DNA of 64,000 bases from the NCBI GenBank assembly GCA_003342895.1, contig PTFA01000275.1, positions 372,001 through 436,000 on the forward strand. Direction: 5' to 3'. Source of the stretch: Casuarius casuarius (lineage: Eukaryota; Chordata; Aves; Casuariiformes; Casuariidae). The position numbers and the translations under genes were made by a program. Below the pieces are notes generated by a model. It searched no databases and was not told the DNA's origin. It saw only the letters and a program-made list of their open reading frames with translations. Shown here piece after piece: positions 49,773-61,140 of this stretch; the stretch's first letter is position 1; the number at the start of each line of letters is the position of its first letter.

Positions 49773-51465
49773 CTTCCATTAGTACTTAGAGCCAAAGTAT
49801 AAATGTATGAGAACAAAGTTCCTTTTTTTGGTTCGTGTATCTTCAACACAGTTGTTATAGCTCCAAATGTGAAATCTTTATTGCCAGTGATGATGTATGA
49901 ATCGGAAAGAACAAAGCTTAAATTTCATATTCAAGCTTGATTTTGCATTTTAAAAGATCCTTTATTTTATGTCTGTGTTACAGAAGAATCAGATATTATG
50001 TCATCACAAAGCAAGCAAATTCTTCTAAATTATATATTAACAGGCAGCAGAAATAACACTCTAATATTTAAGTAATTTACATGAGACATGGGAGACAGAG
50101 GTTTTTGTTCTGAATTATCAGTGCAAGAATTCAAACCTTTATCTTCAAATGCTTGTATATAGATACACATTTTTGAGTGTTGCTAATGTGTATAATAGCA
50201 ATAAGTCTGAGAAAGTCTTAATTCATCCTGAGGTATACGAAGAAAGCTTTCATATCTCAGGGAAGATTATAGGGAAGACAGTTTCACTAACTGGAAAAGT
50301 TTTAGAATTAGTAATGTCATACATCATTCCTTTAAACTTATTACCTTGTCTTGTATTTAAATACCTATTGCTTTGTCTATGACCAAATATTTGGCTTCCC
50401 ATCATATGAATTGACAGACAGGTCCTGGCATGTAGAAAACAGCAGAACAAAAGTTCTTACAGGAATCATGGTCAAACAAGAGAAAAACGATTAACAATTT
50501 TCTGATCAAATCTCTTTATCATCTGATTATGGTTTTTCAGCTACTGCCAGAAAGAGAGCAGAGGTTAGGCATTCTGTGCCTTCCTCAGCTAGGAGTGAGT
50601 GAGAGGAATATAATTCCATGTTCTTAGCAGTAATTAGGTTACTGCATTAAGAAAAATCATTCTAGCAGTAAATGAAATGTAACTGCTAGAACTGTACAGA
50701 TTTTTGTTTTTTTAATAGATCTTCTATGTCTTATTTTGTGAAGTCTAATTTATTAAAAAAAAATGTAAGTTAAATGCCTTAATTAAATAAACTAGTCTTA
50801 TATTTCAGGATTTAAATGGGAAGAGTACCTACTGTTTTCACTAGGAAAAATTTTGTCTAGCTAGGTCAGACATATTGCTAAGGTCTTGACTTCTCTATCA
50901 AGAATTGTCCTATTTGACTTCTTCCTTCCTATAGAGTAAGTAGAGAGAAAAAAAATGAGGGAGGCTATTGAGGTCACTGCCTGATAGGCATCCATGCATG
51001 CAAGGGAATTTCCCATTGAAGCATCACCAAAGCTCATGAAAGATGACTATGAGAAATCCTCTCAACAAGGCCTGGCCAGGAAAAGAAGGCTATTTACTGT
51101 TGCTATTGCCTTTGTTTCTTTGTTTATCTATTTTCATAATGCATGTTTAATATTTTACCTCTGAATTTATGATATAATGAGGGACCAGTTGTCTGAATTT
51201 AAGATTTTTTTCTATCTTCTGCAGAAAAGTTATTCCATGCTTGTATCTTCTCAGTTTCTTTTCATTACTGAGAAAATTTGCCATCTTTCACATCTTAAGA
51301 TATCTGATTTGAATCAGCATTACATCGTTACTGGGACCAGAAATTCACTCTGCCAAACAATCTGAGAACTCAACAACACAGTTTGAGCCATGGAGAGAGA
51401 AGCTGTGAATCTCAATGTGTTGCATATCCAGAAGTTTCCCCAGGTGATGTAGTCCACTCCTTGCT

Positions 51466-51490
51466 AAAATAAAATAAAATAAAACAAAAT
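51466..51490. repeat. AAAAT microsatellite
   Basis: About four to five AAAAT units with one C interruption. Confidence 0.9.
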
Positions 51491-51892
51491 GGAAGTGTTC
51501 AGGAAATCCTGCTAGTGTAAAGGTTTACTTACTTGTAAATATATGAGTACGGGAAGTGGTTTGATATATTCCCCTGTATCCAGTTTGGTGACTATCTGTG
51601 TTGTTCATCTGACCTAGTTTTCAGCACTGAGATGTACTGTCTAGGTAAAAGTCTTGTCATCATAACCTCCCTCTACAGTCAGTGACTGAACTGACTTGTG
51701 GATATGCTGATCTTTCTCATTGGACTACAGAGGAAGATTAGGACATCTGGGTACTGAACTGAAGAATATCCACTTCTGTTGAAACCAGAGCTTTCTCTTT
51801 TGTCTCAAATATCTCTGAAAAACTGCTCTGCTCCATAGTGATGGTTACTCTTTCTCACTGCACCATGTTTTCCCAACAGTTTCTTATGAAAG

Positions 51893-51904
51893 TTTTTTCT
51901 TTCT

Positions 51905-51981
<77 letters not shown>

Positions 51982-51989
51982 NTTTTTTT
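51893..51989. repeat. 97-base polypyrimidine tract (TTC repeats plus about 60 T)
   Basis: A T/C-only tract: TTTCTTTCT, then about six TTC units, then about 62 T with one N at 51982. On the - strand this is a very long A run followed by GAA units. The true length is uncertain because of the N and the homopolymer. Such tracts can form intramolecular triplexes and are unstable. No AATAAA precedes it on the - strand, so a retroposon tail is not directly supported. Confidence 0.95.
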
Positions 51990-52416
51990 GTTTGTTCTGA
52001 ACCAGTTATGAGCAAATGCTGGTTATAAGAAAATCAATATTTTACCTAAAAAGCTAAATCCAATAGTTACAGAAAACAAGGTTATCATTCAAGAAGCATA
52101 TTTTGAGATCATGATTTCAGAGAATAACTTGTTAAATAACCTAATTAGTAAAGCAGACTATCAACTGAAGAAGTCAGAAATAAAAATTTATGTAAAAATA
52201 TACACTCTTTTTTAATAGTGCACCCATCTGTGGATCTTATATTGAAAGTATATGACAGACTAGAGCTGCAGCTGTCCTGAGATCAAACCATTCTTAAATG
52301 AATTACTGTAAATTAATATTAAATCCTTTACTTCTAACATATTTATAACACATTCTTGATTTCTAATATTTTTTTTTATTATTATTCACAAGTTTCTCTG
52401 AGAAATTCTAGCCTAT

Positions 52417-52451
52417 GGGGTGGGGATTTGATGGAAGGAGGTGGGGTTGGG
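52417..52451 (+). repeat. G-rich patch
   Basis: G4-T-G4, a 17-base purine-rich spacer, then G4-TT-G3. The middle loop is too long for a classic quadruplex motif, so folding is uncertain. Confidence 0.6.
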
Positions 52452-52845
52452 TTTATATTTATTCATTAGGGGGAGAAGGTTAAAAAAATCTTTTTTGCTA
52501 AACTCAAATATGATTTCTTTTTGCTACTGAAGAGATTTTTAACTCAATAATTCAAAACTGCTACACTGGGTGATTATAGTATATATATGTATTATATATT
52601 TTGTAGGAATTAATCCCTGAGCTACAATTTTTGAAAATTTTAAATGAATAAACAAATTCATTAATGACTGCCACAGAGCTGAATAAAAACTCTTATTTAG
52701 AAATTGTGGGATTTTTGCGGTGACTTAGAATGTGTAAAATTAAGTGCAGGAAAAAAAGAGACCCTTCACTGGCAGCTTTTTCTTGTCCTATTTATTTACC
52801 TCCCAAAGATGTTTTACATTATATGTAAAAAAAATGCATTTCAAT

Positions 52846-52865
52846 ATTTATTTATTTATTTATTA
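52846..52865. repeat. TTTA microsatellite
   Basis: About five TTTA/ATTT units. Confidence 0.9.
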
Positions 52866-53667
52866 GTACTTCATAAGGGTTATGAAAAAAAAAAAAATGT
52901 TTTAAAGGTCAACAGTAATGAGAAGTCAAAGTGTTATGCTAAATTTGGATTCACTCAAAAATTCCTTAGCTGTTTTTCTCATATCAGTATAAAAGCAGTA
53001 ATTTTTTCTTTATCAGTATATAAAATGATAAATACAGAAAAGGTCTTACTTAATTTTAAAAGAGTTCTCTAGTGGTACTTCACTTTTTTTTTTTTTAGTT
53101 TTCTTGATTTCCTATTCCTTCAATATTTTTGAAAGAAAAGGTACCCAACCCTTGGGGTTCTGCTCAATTGAAAGTTACACGGCTTTCTAGTTCCTCTAAA
53201 CTGGCTACACTCTAACCTAACAGACTCAGGACTGGCACTGTGCAAGAGGAAAACCAGTGAAAAGCTCTGTTCCACAAGTGGTATAATCATAACTACATAG
53301 CTACAAAAACGTCAGGATAAATGAGTTTCCCAATCCTCAGCAAAACCTTTCTACCCCCTTCCATCCTTTCTCACTTGAAGAAAAGCAAAGGTAATAACTG
53401 CAAATGCAGGAAGTCAATAACTCTGTTGTACTTTTGCAGAGAGAAGTGAAAAACAACAAGTGCATATTTTTTCTGGAGGAAAAATATCCTGTTATGAGCT
53501 GGAGGATGTCATCTATTGATTCCTTTTGAGGTAAGGGAGAAAATACTGTTAATTTGAAACTCTTTAACTGATTTACACTTTTAATGAAATGATCAAATTT
53601 TCTTTTTCTATTATCAACTGCTTTAATTTCTAAATACTTGCCATACAATATCACTAGCAAGTTGGGT

Positions 53668-53840
53668 CAGCGAGAGCAGGTTGCCCAGGACTCTGTCCAG
53701 ATGGCTTCTGAATATCTCCAGGGATGGAGACTCCACAACCTCTCTGGGCAAACTCGGGGTAATCCCGAGGTTCAACCACCCTCACAGTGAGGGTGGTTTC
53801 TTATATTGAGACAGAATTTCCTGTGTTTCAATTTGTGCCC
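53668..53840 (+). mobile_element. Avian CR1 LINE, 3' region fragment
   Basis: The phrases GAGCAGGTTGCCCAGGACTC, ATCTCCAGGGATGGAGACTC, CACAACCTCTCTGGGCAA, ACCACCCTCACAGTGA and TTTCCTGTGTTTCAATTTGT occur in the order and spacing of the 3' part of chicken-type CR1 elements, read on the + strand. The element is truncated at both ends: it starts within the well-known 3' block and stops after GTGCCCC, before the family's short 3'-terminal repeats. It is far better preserved than the other LINE pieces, so it is the youngest LINE insertion here. This is the strongest evidence that the DNA is avian. An internal stretch is altered into a perfect palindrome (listed separately). Confidence 0.92.
53774..53798. 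repeat. Perfect 25-bp palindrome inside CR1
   Basis: AACCACCCTCAC, one A, then GTGAGGGTGGTT. Related CR1 copies have the left arm followed by an A-rich GTRAAAAA-like stretch, so the right arm appears to have been rewritten to match the left one. It would fold into a very stable hairpin. Confidence 0.93.
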
Positions 53841-54412
53841 CCTAAAAAGGTGACAAAGTACTATTATAAAGTACAAAGCATTATTAAACTTGAAATTAAA
53901 GTATTCCGCAGATTTATAACACAAAGTTAATGAGTCAGAAAATACCACATTTAACAAAAAGCTGCGGGTACATTCTCCTCATGAATTCTTTTACTACATC
54001 TGACCTGCACCTTCTAATCAAGTAAATAATTTATCTACACACCAAATATGCAGGGAAACTTTCATCATAGGAATCATACGTCCAGCTCTGATTATGCATC
54101 TCTAAATGTTTTATCTGGGGATTTCTCACTCTGCATATTGTTTTCTGTATAACATCCTTCATGTAGTTGTCCACAGTCCTTTGATGGACTATAGCCTTAG
54201 TCTAATATCTAACTCGTTATCAGTTATGGTCCCAAGCTCCACATTGCTTTAATCTCACAGCTTTAATAATTAGACTTCAACTTTTTTAGTTTTAAAATCA
54301 TTGTATTAACCTAAAACTACTGTAGAAATAGTATTTTTAGAGATGTAAGACTTAAAAATATAGAGAAGGAACTATTTCAGCCAACTTAGATGCCAAATGT
54401 ATATCTACATTT
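53841..54412. other. AT-rich DNA, no gene seen
   Basis: Nothing recognisable. Confidence 0.5.
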
Positions 54413-54596
54413 TTAGCATGTGATGAAACGATCCACTAAAGTAGGTGCATAAGTTCTATAAGTAGTCAGTGGACAGCAGTGGGTCCACTTGAAGACTTCT
54501 AGACATTGAGCACCAAAGTTACGCTGGTGTGATTTCCTCCTCGAGGTTCTCGGATACATGTAATTATAGCACATAAGATCAGAAGGGCTTGTAAGC
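54413..54596 (-). CDS. Exon-like segment, unrecognised
   Basis: On the - strand a strong acceptor (GATATTTTTTTCAG) ends at 54597 and is followed by sequence with three CpGs and less A/T. One frame is open for 60 codons from LTSPSDLMCYNYMYPRTSRR to a TGC-TAA at 54413. Another frame is open for about 30 codons and reads LQALLILCAIITCIREPRGG and on to a TAG. The second looks like a membrane-segment end followed by a charged loop with an N-glycosylation-like NHT. Donor matches are modest (AGC|GTAACT). It is not possible to choose a frame or prove an exon. Chance is a real alternative. Confidence 0.2.
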
Positions 54597-55571
54597 CTGA
54601 AAAAAAATATCTTCTTTTCCAAATATGAGAGCTGGCCTACTAAAAAACACTGACTCTCCAATCTACCTTAATCTGAGAAGTCAAATGTGGCATTGTGATA
54701 GCTATTAGCTGAGAAAGGATACACCTAGGCTTAGTCTTATTCTTCAAGAATCCTCTTAATAACTTGCGGTTCTCAAGATAAGGCAGTCAAGTCAGAATCT
54801 ATCAATGTCTGAAATTCCTATTGACAAAGTAAAAGGTTTTTTTTAACAATTCACTTTGAAGAAATTAAGTTATCCTAGAAAGAGAGAGTAGAATTCACTT
54901 ATACAGAAATAATGGTTTCAGTATATTAATTAAACAAATGTTCCTCTCAGGGTCGAAAACAAATTATTTTTGTATTTTCCATTATGAGATTAATGCAAAA
55001 AAGCAGGTATGCACTCATCATTCTGATCATAATTTGCATTTTGGCTGGTAAAAATCTAATTAAAATAATTTAAAGAAAAATAGATTACAGTAATATAACC
55101 CCCAATTTAATTATTTAATTTAAAGCTTTATTACAAGAACAAGAATTCAATTGTGTTTTTTCTAATGAACAAAATATTAAAGACCTTTCTGCCTTTTAGC
55201 AAAAATAAGAATATGTTTATTTTGTTTATAGCACGTGAACTTTTGAAAAACACTATTTGCATGTAATAAAATAATTCTTCAGTGTCTCTCACAAAAAATA
55301 GTCAAAGCATAGATCAAATGAGAGTAGCTATGGGCCTGTTTGTCTGCAAATTTTTTGTTATTTTCAGAAATTAATATTTTGTTTTATCTTTTATTGATTT
55401 AGTTACTCATTATGGTCAAGTGCCTTACGGGAAGAGAGAACATGAATTGAAGCAGTAATTGACATATGAATCAGTGGAGAAAAGAGAAACTTGGCAAGGC
55501 TGCAGGATCAAGGAGAACATTGAAAACATAGGGAGCATCAGAGAGAAAAAGCTGCAGCACTTCTGAATGGA
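54597..55571. other. AT-rich DNA, no gene seen
   Basis: Nothing recognisable before the TATA-like site at 55572. Confidence 0.5.
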
Positions 55572-55580
55572 TATAAAAGG
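55572..55580 (+). promoter_or_regulatory. TATA-box-like site (weak)
   Basis: TATAAAAGG followed by CGC is a close match to a consensus TATA box, in a locally less AT-rich patch (55.44-55.75 kb). It lies about 290 bases upstream of the first exon-like segment on the same strand. No initiator or CpG island supports it, and TATA-like words are common in AT-rich DNA. Confidence 0.15.
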
Positions 55581-55668
55581 CGCATGAGGCAGAGGGGCCC
55601 TAGAAAGAGTGGAAAACTGGACTAAGCAAGGGAATCAGTGTAGAGTGCTGTATAACAAAGCTGTAAAA

Positions 55669-55686
55669 CTTTACTGGACAGTAAAG
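55669..55686. repeat. 8-bp-arm hairpin
   Basis: CTTTACTG, GA, CAGTAAAG. A perfect short inverted repeat with no T-run; recorded only. Confidence 0.85.
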
Positions 55687-55863
55687 GAGACTTGTAGTTT
55701 TGTAACTGCCCAGCACTTGTGAATCACTCAGACACAACAGGATTTTATGCACAAGCCCTGTGGTCTGAGGGTAGACACCATGATGAGCTCATCATTAGTT
55801 TCTATTGATGAGCATGTTAAAGAAGAGCTTCCTGGGGGCTTTTTACTTGGATTTCTTTCCTAG

Positions 55864-55957
55864 AAATCCTCCAGATCACACTTTGGAAAACTGGCCGAAT
55901 TACATAGAAACTCCAAATTGGGAAGAAAGTGTGGATGGAAATGATAAGCAGGGACAG
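55864..55957 (+). CDS. Exon-like segment A, unrecognised protein
   Basis: A good acceptor (TTGGATTTCTTTCCTAG) is followed by 94 bases and a donor CAG|GTGAAA. After one leading base the frame is open through all 31 codons: NPPDHTLENWPNYIETPNWE, then ESVDGNDKQGQ. The peptide is acidic, rich in Pro, Trp and Asn, and coding-like. One of the other frames is stopped early and the other stops near the 3' end. It ends in phase 0, whereas the next exon-like segment (56323-56369) needs one carried base. Either an exon between them is missing or the two are not adjacent. I do not recognise the protein. Confidence 0.3.
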
Positions 55958-56322
55958 GTGAAATATTACTGTTTTAAAGTATCATAAGTTTGAATTCTTT
56001 GGAACATCTCTCTACATAAATCTCAGAAGACTTTTTCTGAGGTTAGGTTGTAGATATTCAGGATCTGACAAAGCAGCATTTTCCCTAAGGTCTAAAGAAA
56101 GATGAAGCAAGCAAGAAATTTACAGATTTGGGGGTTTTGTTTTGCTTTGTTTTGTTTTTTGTATTCCAGCATATAGAATTTTGTTGTTAATAGTATGTTA
56201 TGTTTGACTGGATAATTACACCGATCCAGGATAGGTTTTGGGAACTCTACAGTCTACAGTTTATATTATTTATTTGAAATACACGTGGTACAAGTTCAAG
56301 TCCTTGCTTTCTTACTTCTTAG

Positions 56323-56369
56323 CAGTGACTTTTCGGTCTGCACATCTCAGAGAATCTAAAATGATGGAG
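56323..56369 (+). CDS. Exon-like segment B, unrecognised protein
   Basis: A near-ideal acceptor (TCCTTGCTTTCTTACTTCTTAG, a long pyrimidine tract) precedes 47 bases, followed by a near-ideal donor GATGGAG|GTAAGTG. Only one frame is open: two leading bases, then VTFRSAHLRESKMME, ending in phase 0. The other two frames hit stops. The segment at 57891-57926 also begins in phase 0, so the two would join as ...SKMME-EWLKTS... in frame. Both splice sites are strong, but micro-exon pairs of this quality also arise by chance in AT-rich DNA. Confidence 0.33.
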
Positions 56370-57890
56370 GTAAGTGTTTTGTTATCTTTTTCAACTGAGG
56401 GAGAAGAAAGGTCATCTTTTATAGTGAAGTATGGATGATTTGCTTTTAGTTTATTTTTTAAGCCAGTCTTTAAAAAAATCATTTTGGACTGATTATTTTT
56501 CCAATTTATTTGATCTCCCTGCTGACCTGAGAAATCCATTACTTGCCCAGCTGGAGGATAAGGGTAGTTCCTTCTATATTATGAGTAGCTTACTCCTATA
56601 GAATATTAAGAGCTACTGCTGAAAAAAACTACTCTAAATGATAAAATTTTTAATTGTAGAATTTACAAAAATATCAAGTAGGTATTTTGTCATTGAAGCC
56701 AATGACAATATGTGTAAGGCAAAAGCAAGTAATCAAGAAATGATTTTTTCCCCTGAATTTCTCCCAGTCTTCATTTAGACACATTTACATGGAACTTTGA
56801 AAGATCTGTTTCTGTGATAATCTAGAGAATTTGGATAAAGTTTGAGGGAGCATTTTTACCTAGAGCATCGATTCCATTTACAGTAATTTTTATACAGAAA
56901 ATACAATATACATAACATTACAAAATACATAACATTTAAGTGTGCTTTATTTGTATGTGGACTAAAATATTAGCATTTGAAAGTGAATAAATATTAAAAT
57001 GCCTTGCAAACAAAATGTGGAGCTCTGGGATCTTTCATATGCAAATTAGTGTCTTTGGCACTAATGACTATTCAGATGGGAATATGACCATGAGATGACA
57101 GTCCAACAGCCTGATCTTGAACTAACCCTACAAACATTTCAATAACCAGTACCAAAAATGGAATCAGCTAAGGGGCCATGAAAGGGATCAGGCAGGCAAT
57201 CATAAAGCCACATGACATTGATGGGAAATACATTCCAGATTTGGCATCTGGTTTCATTGTTGGAGTAGATAAGGAAACATCCCTTTTCAGAAGCAAAAAG
57301 CATGAATCACTGCAGGGTTGAAGCTATACAATAATGATATGTGTCAGATTATTTAGTATGTCATTTTTAAAGTTAACTGCCTTTAAACTTTATAAAGACA
57401 ATTCTGCATTTTTTAGGAAAGGTGAGGTTTCTGTTGTTTTGGGGTGTGTTTTTTAAGAGTAAAATATGGATTGACATTCAGAATAGCAGAAACATGCACT
57501 CCTTTTCTTTACCTGTTTCATTTATTAACAAAAAAAGGGGGGAGGAAAGGGAGAATTTCAATGTCCCACTTTTCATTATTACTTATTTTTTAAAAGCCTT
57601 TGTAATAGATTTTGGACAATGTAAAATGAGATGATAAACCACAATTTTACAAGTGTATAAACCGCATGCTCATATATACATACACACACAGACATGCTTC
57701 CTAGAAACATTTGATTCACACATGTCTTGAAGAATGAAGAAAAAAAATTTATTACAACTTTTAAACCCTGGCTAACTAGAGTATAAATTCTACATTCATT
57801 GCCTGAGTGAGTTTTGCAAGCTGAATATGGTAGAAGGAATATTTCTTATTCTAGTAAAATTTTGATGTTAAATCTTTTTGATTTCTTCAG

Positions 57891-57926
57891 GAATGGTTGA
57901 AAACATCTATGCGATTTCATACACAG
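57891..57926 (+). CDS. Exon-like segment C, unrecognised protein
   Basis: An acceptor with a good pyrimidine tract (AATCTTTTTGATTTCTTCAG) precedes 36 bases and a donor ACACAG|GTAAAAG. In phase 0 the segment reads EWLKTSMRFHTQ with no stop, and it joins in frame to segment B. Thirty-six bases is small for an exon but known in vertebrates. No further in-phase exon is convincing downstream. A weak one is possible at about 58.87-58.95 kb (LPLLSQVPTLAKTDDTLK before AAG|GTGACA), but its acceptor is poor and it was not called. Confidence 0.27.
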
Positions 57927-58073
57927 GTAAAAGGAGGAAATATAAAAGTGAGAAAACACAGACAATAAAGACTGTTTGAAATATTTTCAAATACTTCTTT
58001 GCCTGAAATAATTACTTTTACATTTGCAGTATATACAAAGGTGAAAGGTTTCAGTCAGAATTATTATGAATTT

Positions 58074-58094
58074 TGTGTGTGTGTGTGTGTGTGT
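58074..58094. repeat. TG dinucleotide microsatellite
   Basis: About ten uninterrupted TG units. Confidence 0.95.
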
Positions 58095-60986
58095 ATGTGC
58101 AGGTGTATGTGCATTTACTGTACAAAGATTTGGAATTCTTCAAAATTACTCTGCTCCTTATGTTTTTCTTCATAAATTCTTTCCTGTTGTTCTCCTTATA
58201 TTTAATTTACTCTTTTTAAAATAACTAGTTGTATTCAAGCTGTTTGTATTTGACCTAACTTTTTACTGTGAAGTATATGAAATACCTAAATTGCCTGTGT
58301 TTTTGACTAGAAATTCTGAAGGAAATTTTAGGCTGGGTCACTGAAGCACTGTTAACACCCTTTAAGAGCTGTATGCTGGAAAGCACTATTACAATGCTTA
58401 GGAGATCAACGGTTCTTAACTAAATCTTGTTTTAAATTTAGCGTTGTTTTAGAAACCTTGATTTTGTGGCAATTTGAGAAGCTGATGATTTTAGCCTTCT
58501 GAGGCATGCTTTAGCTCTGTTTTCATTGCTGGTTCATATTTGTGAGAACTGTTCAACAGTCCTTGAGGACCAACAAGATGGCTAAGATTTTCAAGCATCT
58601 TGAGGTTTTGTTCACCTTACTTTGTAGCACCACCACTTGAGACACCCTAATGATTAGAGATTTTCAAAATGTAAAAAGCACCACACTACCAAAAATCAAG
58701 CCTCTACAAAGTATGCGAAATAAGATATACCCCAAAATAGAGCCACAGTCCGACATTATTACTTACTTCTGAAAATCATACCTATGGGTTAATCTTTCTC
58801 CTTTTCATTAAGGCACCAAATCAGATACAAAAATACAAAAGTGAAAGTCTAAAAAAACCCCCAAATTACCAAACAAAGGCTGGTGTGAAGCTCTTGACAG
58901 TCTTCCCTTGCTGTCACAAGTGCCAACTCTGGCCAAAACTGATGACACTTTGAAGGTGACATTCTAAATGTGCTAATTTTGACAGCTGCTGCAATAAATA
59001 ATGTATGATGATTAAAATACTTAATTTGTATTAATTTACAAATATAGTGATGATAACTTTTGAAAACATGAGCAAAGTCATAGAAAAATTAGAATAGCAA
59101 AATCTCTAGTTGAATCACATTCTGATTTCTTTTCTGTGACTTAAGCAATACAACAGTAATACTCCGGTCAATCAGAATACATTAAACTGAACATTTCATA
59201 TGAAATGTAACAATGTTCCTACCATTTGACAGTAATAACAATAATACTGGCAATAAGGTTTTGATTGCCATGTTACATATTCCCACTTTTTGTTTCAAAA
59301 AATAATAGACTCAAGAATTGCAGCTGAAGAATGGCTAACAGGAAGGAACATACAAGAAAGTTCTTTAGTTTTAAATTAGTTTTTCCATTTGTCAATCAGC
59401 ACAATATATGTGTCAATCAGATGTGAATGAAAGATATAGCTATATATAGAACAGTAATGTTCTCAGAGATATTTTATTTTGGGGCAGATATAAAGGACCA
59501 CATCCTTATTTTGTCCATTTTTCATTATGATGTAGATTTACTAATTTGTACTTGATAAAATATTTATAAATATGAATAAAGGTTATATTTTTAAAACATT
59601 TCCCTAATGATTGGCAGTTGCAAGGAGGAAGTGAGGGACCAGTTTTGCATTCTTGTTTATATTTATACAAATACTACTTTAATGACACCCTCTTCTAAAG
59701 CTGCATAGTAATTAAGGAGCATGGGAAAGGAATTTTTCTCCTAACATTAGCCAGCTATAAGTTAGGCACTTAATCTAAGATAGGTCTCTATAAAGCTTAA
59801 AATTAGGTTATAAAGGCTTGATGCCTTAATGCCCTGTACTTTACATATATGTCTTAGGAGGTGATGAATTTCCTTTGGAAGGTTAAATGAACCAAATTTC
59901 ACCATGACTTTTTGGAGATATGTAAGTATTGACACAATACCATTTGAAATGAGAGCTGTTAAAGGAAACAGCCATTGTTTCTATATAGCTTGAATTCTAC
60001 CTTTCTTCACTCAACTTGAAAAAAAAAAATATTTGGACTTGCCATATGGGATTCATCTTACTAAATGTAAACATCTACAATAGTTATCTAAGAAACACCT
60101 GTTGAATTTCCTTTGAAGTATCTACTACTCTCCATTCTATCATGAGAGCCTGGCTTAGACTGAGATAGCTAATATTCAGACATCTAAACATTGGTGAAAT
60201 AAATCTTATCAAAGATGTTGAAGAACATAAAAAAATAATTGGGGGAATTGCTCAGTGAATTTTAAAAGCAGTGATGTTTAATTAGACAAATAGTTGCGAC
60301 AGTAAAACATTTGTGTGTCATATGTCAACAGATTGACGTTCTCAAAAATCTAGTATGATGTATGTTTTGATATTGCTTTTTCGATCGGCTCAGAATGGTC
60401 GTTCAGTCTGTTCAGTCAGAACATCAACAAGAGTATCAATCAGAAGCATATTAAATGGTTCAATATATCAGGGAAGGCAGAAGAGAAATTCAGATCCTGT
60501 AGCTGCAGTCCTGAGCTCACATTTCGTATGAAATGCTCATCTATTCTGCTTGTGGATTGCTGTGGCATATCCTTCAGATGAGGAACATCTCAGTTTGTCA
60601 TCACTGGTCCTAGGATCCGATTTTCTGATCATATCCTATGATATTTAAGTGGCTGAGATATTTAAAGCATTAAAGTATTAAAAGTCACTGAGATGCCCAT
60701 CACCTCTTTGATCACTGAGAGAGGATGTAGCTGAACAGCAAGACCTAGTCTAGAAGCCAGCTGTCAAGTGATCCATGTGAATGGAATAGCTAAAAGGAAA
60801 GCTTTGGACTAAGCATATGAAATTTTCTTCCTATCTTATAATTCTTAAGTTCTTGCTAACATTACAGATAGTAATGGAATAATGGCTTTGATCTACAATA
60901 TCAGTGTCAGTTTTTTTTCCCTCTTTAATAACAAGAGACTTACTCAGCACGACCTGCCAATTGTGTTGCAGCAACTAATTAACTGC

Positions 60987-61005
60987 ATATATATATATAT
61001 ATATA
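60987..61005. repeat. AT dinucleotide microsatellite
   Basis: About nine to ten AT units. Confidence 0.95.
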
Positions 61006-61140
61006 CATGGATGACAAAAACAAAGAGTAATGTAAATTCTTATTTACATGCCTAAATCCAACTACCTGTTCAGACACGTTACTGCAATAGTAAAATCAGG
61101 AGTGTTATTCCTAACTTTTTCAGGTAGAATTGAATTGGGA

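Larger units (their letters stand above)
48051..51892. other. AT-rich DNA, no gene seen
   Basis: Holds T18 (48076-48093) and T14 (48263-48276) runs, a T8G11 run and an AAAAT repeat. Open frames are 60-90 codons with noncoding-like composition. Confidence 0.5.
51990..53667. other. AT-rich DNA, no supported gene
   Basis: Contains a G-rich patch at 52417-52451 and a TTTA microsatellite at 52846-52865. A 107-codon - strand open frame (53337-53660) and a 122-codon + strand frame (52704-53072) lack motifs. Confidence 0.45.
57927..61140. other. AT-rich DNA, no supported gene
   Basis: Contains the TG and AT microsatellites listed separately. A short open stretch at about 60.94-60.98 kb (RLTQHDLPIVLQQLIN), after a pyrimidine-rich acceptor-like tract, runs into the AT repeat without a donor and is not called. 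Confidence 0.45.

Noticed and set aside
52704..53072. 122-codon + strand frame
   Set aside because: It crosses a TTTA microsatellite and A runs; the composition is noncoding-like.
53337..53660. 107-codon - strand frame with internal acceptor-like tracts
   Set aside because: Lys/Phe/Ser-rich, no motif, and its upstream edge runs into the CR1 fragment. Not distinguishable from chance.
58870..58950. A fourth + strand exon (LPLLSQVPTLAKTDDTLK) continuing the 55.9-57.9 kb chain
   Set aside because: The acceptor lacks a pyrimidine tract, and the phase is incompatible with the previous donor unless another exon is assumed.
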